From NCBI RefSeq assembly GCF_029224025.1, contig NZ_CP119392.1:1015001-1079000 (forward strand): DNA of 64,000 nt, written 5' to 3'. This DNA comes from Rhodanobacter sp. AS-Z3 (GTDB lineage: Bacteria > Pseudomonadota > Gammaproteobacteria > Xanthomonadales > Rhodanobacteraceae). Below the pieces are notes generated by a model, which saw only the letters and a program-made list of their open reading frames with translations, had not been told where the DNA came from and made no database searches. The translations under genes were made by a program, and so were the position numbers. Below, in pieces: positions 54,960 to 64,000 of the stretch (the first letter of the stretch is position 1; each line of letters opens with the position of its first letter).

Positions 54960-57917
54960 TTGACAAAAAAAGTTGATCCCGCCGCGGCGCCCCCGCCCGA
55001 TGCGACGTTGCAGTTGGCCTGGCTGGCCCGACTGACCGCTGCCGAGACGGCGAATGACATGGCCGCCGCAATTGTTGCGCTGGTGCAGGCCGTGGATGGT
55101 TGCCGCACGGCCACTGTGTTGTGGGGGCTGGATGATGAGACCTCTCGCCACCAGGTACCGGCGGTCCCGCTGGATGCAGCCGACTGGTCATGGCTGACCA
55201 GCACCCATCACGAGCAGGGGCCACACTGGCATCCGGACGGGCAGCGCGTGGCGTTGCCGCTATGCCGGAAGCCGGAACGCGCGCTGCTGCTGCTCGCCGT
55301 GCAAGCGGGTGTTGATGGCGAGGCGCTGATCGATCAGCTGGCGGTACCGCTGCAGCTGGCCAGTCAGCAATTGCAGCGGGCGCTGGAATGGGCGGAGTTG
55401 CAGCATTCCCACCAACAGCTGGCGCGTTCGGAAAGCTTGCAGCGCGCACTGTTCGCGATCTCCGATCTGGCCGGCTCCGAGCGCGACATGCCATCGATGC
55501 TGCGTGGCATCCACGCGATTTTCAGCACCTTGATGTACGCCGAAAATCTGTTCATCGTGCAGCGAAATGTCGAGCAGAACACGATCCGCTTCCTGTATTT
55601 CGTCGATGTCGAATCGGGTCCGCTGTTTGAAATCGACCGTGACATGCCGATGGAAGCGCTCGACGGTACGTTGACCTGGCAAGTGATTCATCACGGTCGC
55701 GCATTGCGCGGTGATGCGGATGAGTTGCGCCAGCAGGCCTCCGGTCCAGTAGCGCTGATTGGCGCCGACAGCTACGACTGGCTGGGTGTGCCGATGCTGC
55801 GTGATGGCCAGGCGCATGGCGCGCTGGTGGTACAGAGTTATCGGCAGGACGTGGGCTATACCGAAGAAGATCAGGCGTTGCTGCAATTCGTCGGCACCCA
55901 TGTGCTCACCGCGTTGGAGCGCAAGCAATCCAAGGCGGAGCTGGAACAGCGCGTGCAATTGCGCACCGTGCAACTGGCCGAAGCCAATCGCGGGCTGCAA
56001 CTCGAAGTGGTCGAGCGGCAACGCGCCGAGCATCTGCAGGGCGCACTGTTTCGGATAGCCGAGCTGGCCACCGCGGATATCGACCAGGCCGAGTTCTACC
56101 GGCGCGTGCATGGGGTGGTCGGCGAGCTGCTGAACGCGGAAAATTACTTCATTGCCTTGTTGTCCGAGGATCGCCTGCGACTCACTTTCCCTTATTCAGT
56201 GGATGCAGTGCTGCCCCCGCCGGCCGAGCGTCCATTGGGCCGTGGCCTGAGCGAATACGTCTTGCGTCAAGGTGCTGCCGTGCGCTTCGGTAATGCGCAA
56301 ATCGAGGAGCTTGAGCGCCTCGGCGAAGTGGCGCCCGGCCGGATGGGTTCGCCGGCGTCGAGCTGGCTGGGCGTGCCGTTGATTGTCGGTGACGAAGTGA
56401 TCGGGCTGGTCACCGTGCAGAGCTATAACTCGGACGTGGTGTACGACGCGGCCGACCAGGAACTGCTCAGCTTCGTGGCCTCGCAAATCGCCAACAGCCT
56501 CACCCGCCGTCGTGCCGCCGAATCCCTGAAGCGTGCCTATGAAGAACTGGAACATCGGGTGGAGGAGCGCACTCAGGCCTTGCGCAAGGAGATCCTCGAG
56601 CGTGAACGCATCCAGGAGCAACTGCGCCATCAGGTGATGCACGATGCACTGACGGGTCTGCCTAATCGCAGCTATCTGCGTGAGCGGATCGATCGCGCGC
56701 TGGCGCTGATCCGCGACCATCCGGAGCAGCGCTGTGCACTGCTTTACCTCGACGTGGACCGTTTCAAGATCATCAACGACAGCCTTGGCCACCTCGCTGG
56801 CGACGTGGTCCTGAAGGAAGTGGCCAACCGACTGGGCAGCTGTGTGCGTCATCCCGACCTGGTGGCACGATTGTCCGGTGATGAATTCGCGATACTGCTG
56901 GAAGACGAGGGCCTGCCGTCCATGGCGGCGGTGGTGGCGCAGCGGGTGCTGGATGCGTTTGGCCTGCCCATGCTGGTCTCCGGCAAGGAGTTGCAGGTAA
57001 CCGCCAGCATTGGCATTGCGCTGGGCGACGATCACTACGCCAGTGCTGACGAGGTGCTGCGCGACGCAGACGTCGCGCTGTACCGGGCCAAGGCACTGGG
57101 TCGCAAGCGCTACGCGATGTTCGACGAGAACCTGGCGAAGAACGTGATCGACGTGCTGGCGATGGAAGGCGAATTGCGCCAGGCACTGCGGAACGATCAG
57201 TTCGAGCCGTATTTTCAGCCCATCTGTGCGCTGGACGGCAGCGACCGTGTACTGGGTTACGAGGCGTTGATCCGCTGGAACCATCCCGCGCGGGGCGTGG
57301 TGTTGCCGGGCGACTTCCTGAAGATTGCCGAGGACAGCGGCATGATCGAGGCGATCGATTGGCGCATGTTCGAGCTCAGTTGTCAGCGCCTGCCGCAGCA
57401 CGATCCCGGCGACACCTTCATGACGATCAACGTCGCTGCATACCACCTGCGGCACGTGGATTTCGACCGCCGGTTGGTAGAGATGCTGGAACGCACCGGT
57501 CTGCCGGCGTCGCGACTGGTGGTGGAGGTCACCGAAGGTGCGTTGCTGGACGATCCCGACCATGTGCGGGCCATGCTGGATCGCCTGCGGCTGATCGGCG
57601 TGGGCGCCGCGCTCGATGATTTCGGCACCGGCTACTCATCGCTGAGCTATCTGCATTCGCTGCCGTTGCGCATCCTGAAGATTGACCGCGCCTTCGTGCA
57701 TGAGCTGGACAAGGGCGCGAACACCTCGGGCACCACGGTGGTGGCAGCCATTCTGGCATTGGCGCGCGCCTTGAATATCCAAGTGATTGCGGAAGGCATC
57801 GAGACGCGGATTCAGCGTGCCGCTCTGATCGCGATGGGTTGCGAAATGGGTCAGGGTTATCTGCTGGGCCGTCCGGCGCCTGCGACCCAGGCGCCGACGC
57901 TTGATATTGCCGGCTGA
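54960..57917 (+). CDS. GAF-GAF-GGDEF-EAL cyclic-di-GMP protein 2
   Basis: A 985-residue paralogue of the protein at 49622 with the same domain order. The first about 150 residues differ most; from the first GAF on the match is continuous (SESLQRALFAISDLAGSE; NRSYLRERIDRALALIRD). The catalytic motifs are SGDEF near 637 with RxxD (RHPD) and EAL near 767, with EVTEGAL, LDDFGTGYSS and EGIETR. It starts at a TTG with GGGGGA upstream; no other start fits the frame. Confidence 0.9.
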   Translation: MTKKVDPAAAPPPDATLQLAWLARLTAAETANDMAAAIVALVQAVDGCRTATVLWGLDDETSRHQVPAVPLDAADWSWLTSTHHEQGPHWHPDGQRVALPLCRKPERALLLLAVQAGVDGEALIDQLAVPLQLASQQLQRALEWAELQHSHQQLARSESLQRALFAISDLAGSERDMPSMLRGIHAIFSTLMYAENLFIVQRNVEQNTIRFLYFVDVESGPLFEIDRDMPMEALDGTLTWQVIHHGRALRGDADELRQQASGPVALIGADSYDWLGVPMLRDGQAHGALVVQSYRQDVGYTEEDQALLQFVGTHVLTALERKQSKAELEQRVQLRTVQLAEANRGLQLEVVERQRAEHLQGALFRIAELATADIDQAEFYRRVHGVVGELLNAENYFIALLSEDRLRLTFPYSVDAVLPPPAERPLGRGLSEYVLRQGAAVRFGNAQIEELERLGEVAPGRMGSPASSWLGVPLIVGDEVIGLVTVQSYNSDVVYDAADQELLSFVASQIANSLTRRRAAESLKRAYEELEHRVEERTQALRKEILERERIQEQLRHQVMHDALTGLPNRSYLRERIDRALALIRDHPEQRCALLYLDVDRFKIINDSLGHLAGDVVLKEVANRLGSCVRHPDLVARLSGDEFAILLEDEGLPSMAAVVAQRVLDAFGLPMLVSGKELQVTASIGIALGDDHYASADEVLRDADVALYRAKALGRKRYAMFDENLAKNVIDVLAMEGELRQALRNDQFEPYFQPICALDGSDRVLGYEALIRWNHPARGVVLPGDFLKIAEDSGMIEAIDWRMFELSCQRLPQHDPGDTFMTINVAAYHLRHVDFDRRLVEMLERTGLPASRLVVEVTEGALLDDPDHVRAMLDRLRLIGVGAALDDFGTGYSSLSYLHSLPLRILKIDRAFVHELDKGANTSGTTVVAAILALARALNIQVIAEGIETRIQRAALIAMGCEMGQGYLLGRPAPATQAPTLDIAG

Positions 57918-57927
57918 GTTGCGCGGG

Positions 57928-58581
57928 TCAGCTGCCGGCGATGATCTGCCGCAACGCTTGTTCGAACGCCTCCGGCGGCTGACCGCCTGAAATCAGGTGC
58001 TGTCCGTTGATAATCGTCGCCGGTACCGAATGGATGCCGCGCGCAGTGAAGAACTCTTCTTGCGCACGTACTTCATCGGCATACTCACTGCCGGCGAGAA
58101 TCTGTGCGGCGCGCTCGCCATCCAGCCCCGCTTCGATGGCCAGCCGCTGCAAGGTGCCGTGTGCGCTGACGTCCTCACCATCAGTGAAGTAGGCGCGCAG
58201 CAGAATCTGTTTCAGCGGTAGTTGGCGACCTTCAAGCCCGGCCCAGTGCAGCAGGCGGTGCGCATCGAACGTGTTGGAGACGCGGCTGCGCCGATCCATG
58301 TTGAAAACGAAGCCCAGCGCTGCACCGCGTTCGCGTATCGCTGCGCGGTTGGCGTCGATCTGCTCGGCATTGCTGCCGTACTTGCGCACCAGATGCTCGG
58401 TGGAGTCCTCACCTTCCGCAGCCATCTGCGGGTTCAGCTCGAATGGCTGGAAGTGAATCCTGGCGCTGACCTCGCCGTCCAGCTTCGCCAATGCCTGCTG
58501 CAGCGAAGCCAGCCCCACCGCGCACCACGGACAGGAAACGTCGGAGACGAAGTCGATGCGAAGGGGAGTAGAAGAGTTCAT
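57928..58581 (-). CDS. DsbA-family FrnE-like oxidoreductase
   Basis: A 217-residue thioredoxin-fold protein with a CPWC site at 17-20 (DFVSDVSCPWCAVGL), QPFELNPQM and the cis-proline motif SVPATIINGQHLISGGQPPEAFE. There is no signal peptide, so unlike DsbA it acts in the cytoplasm, as FrnE does. It may serve in oxidative stress responses. Confidence 0.9.
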   Translation of the reverse strand: MNSSTPLRIDFVSDVSCPWCAVGLASLQQALAKLDGEVSARIHFQPFELNPQMAAEGEDSTEHLVRKYGSNAEQIDANRAAIRERGAALGFVFNMDRRSRVSNTFDAHRLLHWAGLEGRQLPLKQILLRAYFTDGEDVSAHGTLQRLAIEAGLDGERAAQILAGSEYADEVRAQEEFFTARGIHSVPATIINGQHLISGGQPPEAFEQALRQIIAGS

Positions 58582-58862
58582 GGCGCGACCTGTGATGTGA
58601 GTGATACAGATGCAGGTTTGGGTGGATCAAGCCCGCTTCAAGTCAAGCTGCGCTGGTTTTGCGGTCGTCATGGTCATGTCGCACGCGACGAGCGGGCATC
58701 GAGCTGCACCTGAGCGCGAGCTGATGGCGCAGCATTGCAACGAAAGTTGCATGGCTTCAACAGGGGGACCAGAAAGCAGTTATGCGACGGTGGCAGTCGA
58801 GATTAATTGCGTGCAAGGCGTTGCCGCGCAGGTCTCGCCAGAGGGGCGGCAATATAGCCTAC

Positions 58863-59429
58863 TCATGCATCATGGGTAGTACCCCAGATCTGCTTGAAAG
58901 CCATCCCGCTGATGCCACATTCCGCGATTCGGTTCTCAAGCTCCGACTTTGCTGCTTCATTGACGTAAATGCTTGAGCGGACGGCTGGATCTTTGAATAC
59001 CACGGCCTGCGCAGGGATCGCGGATTCGTTGAATGCAGGCGTCTTGACGAACCCTCCAGGCACTACCTCCGACCGATCAAGATCCACGCTGGCGATGATA
59101 TGGGTGACGTTGTAGTAATACTCGACCTCACCCAACACGTCGACTTCAAGTAGTTGACCGAACTGCGCCAGGAAGTCCCCTAGCGCCTTGCGCGACTTGC
59201 CATTGAGCACCATGCACCCAGGCCGGAAGGGGCTTATGTCAGCACGTGGCTTTTGCTTCTTCCGTTTCTTGTCCACGGATGGTTGCAACTTGGGACACTG
59301 GTCCCAGTGCATGGGTGATCCGTCATCACTGAACTGATCCCAAAAATGCAAATTGAGTCGATCCGCTTCCGTCACCACCAGCATGGATACCTGGCCGATC
59401 AAGTCGTTAGTAATTTCCCAAAGTCTCAT
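58863..59429 (-). CDS. Imm11-like (DUF1629) immunity protein, orphan
   Basis: The 188-residue protein has the C-terminal layout of the Imm11/DUF1629 family: SPFRPGCMVLNGKSRKALGDFL, YYYNVTHIIASVDLDRSE, SIYVNEAAKSELENRIAECGISGMAFKQIW. Such proteins protect against polymorphic toxins delivered by type VI or contact-dependent systems. No full toxin, Rhs or VgrG gene is in the window. The gene looks lower in GC than its neighbours, suggesting horizontal arrival. The ATG giving MRLWEITNDL is used; a TTG four codons earlier is possible. Confidence 0.6.
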   Translation of the reverse strand: MRLWEITNDLIGQVSMLVVTEADRLNLHFWDQFSDDGSPMHWDQCPKLQPSVDKKRKKQKPRADISPFRPGCMVLNGKSRKALGDFLAQFGQLLEVDVLGEVEYYYNVTHIIASVDLDRSEVVPGGFVKTPAFNESAIPAQAVVFKDPAVRSSIYVNEAAKSELENRIAECGISGMAFKQIWGTTHDA

Positions 59430-59538
59430 TTCACAGCCCAATTAGTAGAGGAAGGGTAATCCCCCATTTCCGTTCATGCTGCGGGCCAGGCCGTTGGCGT
59501 GATCGGTCGCCGTAAGAAGACAATGGGCCGCAGGCCGC

Positions 59539-61185
59539 TCAGTTTCCCGTCATGCTTAGTGCCACCGCCTCGGCCACCTTGATGCCGTCCACGGCGGCGG
59601 AAAGAATGCCTCCGGCATAACCGGCGCCTTCGCCAGCCGGATACAGGCCGCGCGTGTTGAGACTCTGCAGGCTGTCGTCGCGTTTGACCCGTACCGGTGC
59701 CGAGGTGCGTGTCTCGACGCCAGTGAGGATCGCGTCGTGCATCGCGTAGCCACGGACCTGCCGTTCGAACGCGGGTAGTGCCTCGCGGATTGCCGCGATG
59801 GCGTAGTCGGGCAGGGCGCTATCCAGACTGCCCAAGGTGACGCTAGGCTTGTATGACGGCTGCACATCGCCGAATTCGCGTGAGGCGCGTCCGGCAAGGA
59901 AGTCGCCCACCAACTGCGCCGGCGCGCTGTAGTTTTCGCCGCCCAGCGTATAGGCGTGGCTTTCCAGCGCGCGCTGCAGCGCAATGCCGGCCAGCGGGCT
60001 GCCGCTATCATCGAACGGTGCGAAGTCGGCTGGGTCGATGCCGACCACCACCGCCGCGTTCGCGTTGCGCTCGTTACGCGAGTATTGGCTCATGCCGTTG
60101 GTGACCACGCGACCGGGCTCGCTGGTGGCGGCCACCACGGTGCCACCCGGACACATGCAGAAGCTGTATACCGAACGGCCGCTGCCGGCGTGGCTGCCTT
60201 TGCAGTGATGCACCAGCTTGTAGTCGGCTGCGCCCAGCACGGGATGTCCTGCCTGCGGGCCGAAACGCGCACGATCGATCACCGACTGGGGATGCTCGAT
60301 GCGGAAGCCTACCGAAAACGGTTTGGCTTCCAGATAGACGCCGCGTTGGTGCAGCATCTCGAAGGTGTCGCGCGCGCTGTGGCCGGGTGCCAGCACCACG
60401 TGATCGGAGCGAAGTTGCTCGCCGCCGGCCAGGGTGACACCGCGCACATGACGTTCGCCGCTGGCATCGGTGTCGATCAGCAAGTCATCGACGCGCTGGC
60501 TGAAGCGGATTTCGCCGCCCAGCGACTCGATCGTCTCGCGCATCTTTTCGACCATCGAGACCAGTCGGAACGTGCCGATATGCGGCTTGCTGACGTAGAG
60601 AATTTCCTCCGGTGCGCCCGCCTTGACGAATTCGGTCAGCACCTTGCGGCTGTGGTGCTGCGGATCGCGAATCTGGCTGTACAGCTTGCCGTCGGAAAAC
60701 GTACCGGCACCGCCTTCGCCGAACTGCACGTTCGACTCGGGATGCAGTTCGCGCTTGCGCCACAGGTCCCAGGTATCTTTGGTGCGTTCGCGCACCGCCT
60801 TGCCGCGATCAAGGATGATCGGCCGAAAACCCATTTGCGCCAGGATCAGTCCCACGAACAAGCCGCACGGACCGAAGCCGATCACCAATGGGCGATGGAT
60901 GAGCTGTGCGGGCGCTTTCGCCACGAAGTGGTAATCGGTATCCGGCGTGGGTTGTACGTGCGGATCATCGGCGAAGGTCTGCAGCAATTCGGCCTCGCGC
61001 GGTGTGTCCACATCCAGTGCATAGATCAGCAGGATCGCACCGCGTTTGCGTGCATCGTGGCCGCGTCGCGCCACGCTGATGCTGCGGATATCGGCAGCGT
61101 CGATGTGCAGCCGCTTGCGTACGGCGGCATGCAGAGCTGCCTCGTCGTGGTCGAGGGGCAGCTTGAGGTCGGTCAGTCGCAGCAT
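59539..61185 (-). CDS. FAD-dependent oxidoreductase, YhiN/BaiN-unlike large flavoprotein
   Basis: A 548-residue predicted flavoprotein. The nucleotide-binding motif VIGFGPCGLFVGLILAQMG follows an N-terminal alpha/beta domain (LRLTDLKLPLDHDEAALHAAVRKRL). FGEGGAGTFSDGKLYSQIRD, FCMCPGGTVVAATSEPG and YPAGEGAGYAGGILSAAVDGIKVAEA are family-typical. Many genomes call this NAD(P)/FAD-dependent oxidoreductase or uncharacterised dehydrogenase; the substrate is unknown. Confidence 0.88.
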   Translation of the reverse strand: MLRLTDLKLPLDHDEAALHAAVRKRLHIDAADIRSISVARRGHDARKRGAILLIYALDVDTPREAELLQTFADDPHVQPTPDTDYHFVAKAPAQLIHRPLVIGFGPCGLFVGLILAQMGFRPIILDRGKAVRERTKDTWDLWRKRELHPESNVQFGEGGAGTFSDGKLYSQIRDPQHHSRKVLTEFVKAGAPEEILYVSKPHIGTFRLVSMVEKMRETIESLGGEIRFSQRVDDLLIDTDASGERHVRGVTLAGGEQLRSDHVVLAPGHSARDTFEMLHQRGVYLEAKPFSVGFRIEHPQSVIDRARFGPQAGHPVLGAADYKLVHHCKGSHAGSGRSVYSFCMCPGGTVVAATSEPGRVVTNGMSQYSRNERNANAAVVVGIDPADFAPFDDSGSPLAGIALQRALESHAYTLGGENYSAPAQLVGDFLAGRASREFGDVQPSYKPSVTLGSLDSALPDYAIAAIREALPAFERQVRGYAMHDAILTGVETRTSAPVRVKRDDSLQSLNTRGLYPAGEGAGYAGGILSAAVDGIKVAEAVALSMTGN

Positions 61186-61272
61186 GGTCCAGCGTTCCGG
61201 CAAGGCTTGAAGTGCATGCGGCGATTTTCGCAGATATTGCGCCGCCGCGAGGGTCGCGGCGGCGCGGGCGGA

Positions 61273-61779
61273 TCAGGACTCGCCGATGAAATCGGATTTT
61301 CCAATGCTGGTGCCGGCCTCGCGCAGGATGTTGTACGCGGTGGTGCAGTGGAAGAACAGGTTGGGAATCAGGAAGGTCAATAGATACGTCTGGCCGTCGA
61401 AATTCAGCTCGCCACTGCGCATTTTCAGGTGGATGGCGCGGGTTTCGCTGCCGTCGATCTGATCGGCGGTGAAGCTCTTGACGTAGTCGATCGAGCGCTC
61501 GATCCGGCTGTACGCCTGAGCCAGTGTGGTTTCGTTGTCTTCGAATGCCTGTGGCTCCACGCCGGCAAGCCGGGCGCTGCCGCGGGTAGCCATGTCGCAG
61601 GCAATCTGGATCTGCTTGATCAGCGGCAGCATGTCGGGGATCAGCCGTGTCTGCAGCAGCACTTCATCACTGACGTTCTTCGCGGCGGCATGTTCCTCAC
61701 CCTTCTTCAGCACATGGGCAAGATTGCTCAGTGCGCGGACGAAGACGGGGGCTGAAGCCTGGTGCATGGAAAGTGTCAT
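61273..61779 (-). CDS. DUF1993 family protein
   Basis: The 168-residue helical protein (MTLSMHQASAPVFVRALSNLAHVLKK) matches DUF1993, a DinB-like four-helix family. Conserved elements are TRLIPDMLPLIKQIQIACD and FLIPNLFFHCTTAYNILREAG. The function is unknown. Its start overlaps the stop of the upstream MFS gene (ATGA), so they form an operon. Confidence 0.88.
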   Translation of the reverse strand: MTLSMHQASAPVFVRALSNLAHVLKKGEEHAAAKNVSDEVLLQTRLIPDMLPLIKQIQIACDMATRGSARLAGVEPQAFEDNETTLAQAYSRIERSIDYVKSFTADQIDGSETRAIHLKMRSGELNFDGQTYLLTFLIPNLFFHCTTAYNILREAGTSIGKSDFIGES

Positions 61780-63137
61780 GGTTGATCTTCCTGGGGTGGG
61801 TGGGGTGTGGCAGACGGGTGGAGCGCGGCGAACGGTGGCATGTCGCCGGGAGGGATTTCGGGAAGCGGTTCTGCAAGCGGAACGATGCTGTTGCAGCGGG
61901 TCATGCCCTGTGTGGCGCGCGCGGCGATCACCAGGCCAACCAGCATCAGCGTGGCCGAAAGCAGGAAGGCTACACCCGGCAGGTGGATCGCCGAGCCTGG
62001 CGCGATCGACAGTGCAAAGATCTGTGCAAATAGGTACGGACCGAAGATGCCGGCGAAACTGCCCAGGCTGCCGATCGCACCTTGCAGCCGACCCTGCTCC
62101 GAGGGGTCGACCTGCTGGGTCATCAGCGACTGGATCGGCGGCATCGCCAGCCCCCACAGCGCCAGCAGCGGAATGCCGAACAGGAAAGCCCAGCCGACAT
62201 CAGCCAGGCCCATCACCAGAAACGCGCCGACGCCAAAAAACATGCCGGCCAGCAGTACGCGGCGTTCGCCGAAGCGCGGTGCCAGCTTGCCAGTCAGCAC
62301 CGCCTGCACGAAGCCATCGCAGGCACCCACCAGCATCAAGGCATAGCCGACCGCCTGCGGACCCCAGCTGTAGCGGTAGTCTGTATACAGCACGAACACC
62401 GTTTGCAATACGTAGTGCGCCAGATAGACCAGAAACAGCACGATGGCCAGCTGGAACACCTGCGGCTGGCGACGCAACAGTTTCAGCGAGCCGAACGGAT
62501 GTGCGCTGTGCAGTTCGATGCGCGCGGTGCGGCGCTCTTTCGGCAGCGACTCGGGAAGGATGAAAAAGCCGTAAAGGAAATTGCACAAGGCCATGACGGC
62601 GGCAACCCAGAACGGCAGGCGCAGCGCGATGCCGCCGAGGAAGCCGCCCAGTCCGGGACCGATGATGAAGCCCAGACCGAATGCGCTGCCGAGCAGGCCA
62701 AATGCCGCCGCGCGCTTCTCGGCGGGGATGATGTCGGCGACATAGGCATTCGCGGTGCTGAAGCTGGCTGCCGTCATGCCCAGCAGGATGCGCGCCACGA
62801 ACAACAGCCACAGCGTCGGTGCCAGCGCCAGGAGCACGAAGTCCAGCGCCAGCCCCAGGTTGGAGATCAGGATCACCGGCCGCCGACCGTAGCGATCGGA
62901 CAGCGCCCCCTGTATCGGCGCGAACACGAACTGCACGATGGCAAACACCGTGCTGAAAATGCCCACCCACCATGCGGCCTTCGCGATGCCACCGCCGGCC
63001 AGTTGCTCGATCAGGTGCGGCAGCACCGGAATGATGATGCCGAACGCCAGCATGTCCAGCAGCACGGTGACGTAGATGAAAGCCAGTGCAGCGCGGTGGC
63101 GTGGGGCGGTGGAGTCAGCTGGCGAGTCCATGGGCAT
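61776..63137 (-). CDS. MFS transporter, TCR/Tet family
   Basis: A 453-residue transporter with about twelve hydrophobic segments. The family motif A GALSDRYGRRPVILISN follows the second helix and motif C-like GLGFIIGPGLGGFLGG is in the fifth. TetA-like proteins export drugs by proton antiport, but chromosomal copies often have unknown substrates. Start options are ATG at 63137 or two codons later. The Pro-rich C terminus overlaps the DUF1993 gene. Confidence 0.9.
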   Translation of the reverse strand: MPMDSPADSTAPRHRAALAFIYVTVLLDMLAFGIIIPVLPHLIEQLAGGGIAKAAWWVGIFSTVFAIVQFVFAPIQGALSDRYGRRPVILISNLGLALDFVLLALAPTLWLLFVARILLGMTAASFSTANAYVADIIPAEKRAAAFGLLGSAFGLGFIIGPGLGGFLGGIALRLPFWVAAVMALCNFLYGFFILPESLPKERRTARIELHSAHPFGSLKLLRRQPQVFQLAIVLFLVYLAHYVLQTVFVLYTDYRYSWGPQAVGYALMLVGACDGFVQAVLTGKLAPRFGERRVLLAGMFFGVGAFLVMGLADVGWAFLFGIPLLALWGLAMPPIQSLMTQQVDPSEQGRLQGAIGSLGSFAGIFGPYLFAQIFALSIAPGSAIHLPGVAFLLSATLMLVGLVIAARATQGMTRCNSIVPLAEPLPEIPPGDMPPFAALHPSATPHPPQEDQP

Positions 63138-63257
63138 GGCGAGGCGAGGGGAGTGCGACGATAGCGCGAAGCGCGGCGGCGCGGCATGTGCACCCACTCA
63201 GCTGGCATCGTCGCGTGAGCGCGATACCATGGAGCATTCTCCTGCCAGGACATCATC

Positions 63258-64000
63258 ATGGTTCGACGTCTGCTTCCCGTCTGTCTGCTGCTGGCGCTTG
63301 CCGGCTGCTCATCCCATCAGGATGCACCGGCGCAAGCGCCAGTGTCGAAAGAGGAGCTGGCGCCGGCGCCCTCTGTCAGCGCTGCAACGGCGACGCCCGC
63401 TGCGGTCGAGAGTGCGGCAGCAGTGAAGCAGCACGTCGGTGACTACGCCACGGTAAAGCTCACTGCGGACTTGTCGAAGTTCGACGCCAAGCAGAAGCAG
63501 ATGATCGCGCTGCTGATCGAAGCCGCCGACAGCACCAATGCGCTGTACTGGCAACAGGGTTGGGGCGACAAGAATGCATTGATGCAGAAGATCAGCGACC
63601 CGGCCACGCGCGAATTCGCCGAGATCAATTACGGTCCGTGGGACCGGTTGAACAATGACCAGTCGTTCGTCGACGGCATCGGCGCACGGCCGGCGGGCGC
63701 ACAGTTTTATCCGGCCGACATGACCAAGGCCGAGTTCGAGCAGTCACCGCTGACCGACAAGACCGGTCTGTATACCTTGCTGCGCCGGGACGACAAGGGT
63801 CAGCTGATCACGGTGCCCTATCATCAGGCGTACAAGGCCGAGCTGGACAAGAGCGCCGGTCTGCTGCGTGAGGCGGCCAAACTGGCCGGCGATGCGGGCT
63901 TCCGCAAGTATCTGACCATGCGCGCCGACGCCTTGCAGAATGACGACTACCAGCCCAGCGATTTCGCCTGGATGGAGATGAAGACGAACCCGGTCGACAT
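63258..64000 (+). CDS. Lipoprotein, M49 dipeptidyl-peptidase III-like, N-terminal part
   Basis: The open frame begins at the ATG after CAGGACATCATC and runs off the right edge with no stop (247 codons). The signal sequence MVRRLLPVCLLLALAGC has a lipobox, so Cys17 would be lipidated. An Ala/Pro/Ser-rich linker follows, then a helical region (DAKQKQMIALLIEAADSTNALYWQQ, INYGPWDRLNNDQSFV, RPAGAQFYPADMTKAEFE) typical of peptidase M49 relatives. The zinc motif HExxxH lies beyond the window, so the peptidase call is not confirmed. Confidence 0.7.
   Translation, partial: MVRRLLPVCLLLALAGCSSHQDAPAQAPVSKEELAPAPSVSAATATPAAVESAAAVKQHVGDYATVKLTADLSKFDAKQKQMIALLIEAADSTNALYWQQGWGDKNALMQKISDPATREFAEINYGPWDRLNNDQSFVDGIGARPAGAQFYPADMTKAEFEQSPLTDKTGLYTLLRRDDKGQLITVPYHQAYKAELDKSAGLLREAAKLAGDAGFRKYLTMRADALQNDDYQPSDFAWMEMKTNPVD

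Noticed and set aside
58601..58879. A 92-codon plus-strand frame upstream of the Imm11-like gene
   Set aside because: It has no recognisable features, overlaps the FrnE promoter region and the immunity gene end, and has no convincing start site.

Overview
The window is GC-rich, densely coded chromosomal DNA from a gammaproteobacterium. Gene order (secB-gpsA, rhlB facing trxA-rho, ftsE-ftsX, envC-ctpA), the HemB type, the ThiO-type thiamine cluster and a pair of Xanthomonadales-style intergenic repeats all point to the order Xanthomonadales. Rhodanobacteraceae (Rhodanobacter/Dyella/Luteibacter-like) is my best guess. The family is inferred, and no 16S rRNA is present. No tRNA, rRNA, CRISPR array, prophage or insertion sequence was recognised.

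Layout. 1-1.0 kb: end of an ABC-2 transporter (permease cut by the window edge). 1.1-4.5 kb: acyl desaturase, then a saccharopine-dehydrogenase-like oxidoreductase facing a DUF4166/DCC gene pair. 4.6-6.9 kb: rpmG, rpmB, secB, gpsA. 7-10 kb: a large SNF2-family ATPase. 10-15 kb: a four-gene MacB-type export operon with an unusual double-length adaptor and a second, lipoprotein adaptor. 15-18.3 kb: Sel1-like protein, glk, hemB. 18.3-19.7 kb: a HEPN-like orphan gene and an inverted pair of non-coding repeats. 19.7-23.1 kb: pyrC, gshA, a secreted ankyrin protein. 23.2-28 kb: rho, trxA and divergent rhlB. 28-31.5 kb: ftsE, ftsX, a two-receiver protein and ung. 31.5-38.6 kb: a PKHD hydroxylase, then a seven-gene thiamine operon (thiC-O-S-G-E-F-D) under a TPP riboswitch. 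38.8-39.8 kb: rpoH with a perfect CIRCE operator. 39.9-49 kb: ndh, ctpA, envC, a TANGO2-like protein, ligB and small housekeeping genes. 49.5-58 kb: two paralogous GAF-GAF-GGDEF-EAL proteins flanking dinG. 58-64 kb: a FrnE-like protein, an orphan Imm11-type immunity gene, an FAD oxidoreductase, a DUF1993 protein, an MFS transporter and the start of an M49-type lipoprotein peptidase.

How the parts work together. The thiamine operon is tightly packed with ATGA overlaps. Its riboswitch is followed by a hairpin that buries the thiC ribosome-binding site, so control is probably at translation. rpoH carries an HrcA operator between a candidate sigma-70 promoter and its start codon, which would put the sigma-32 regulon under HrcA control. 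Rho and RhlB, both RNA-directed ATPases encoded from one divergent locus, carry long disordered, Arg-rich tails. Less ordinary points are the 2+1 adaptor layout of the export operon, a ThiF that has lost both zinc-binding Cys pairs but carries a rhodanese tail, a pseudo-receiver/receiver protein, and an exported-looking LigB.
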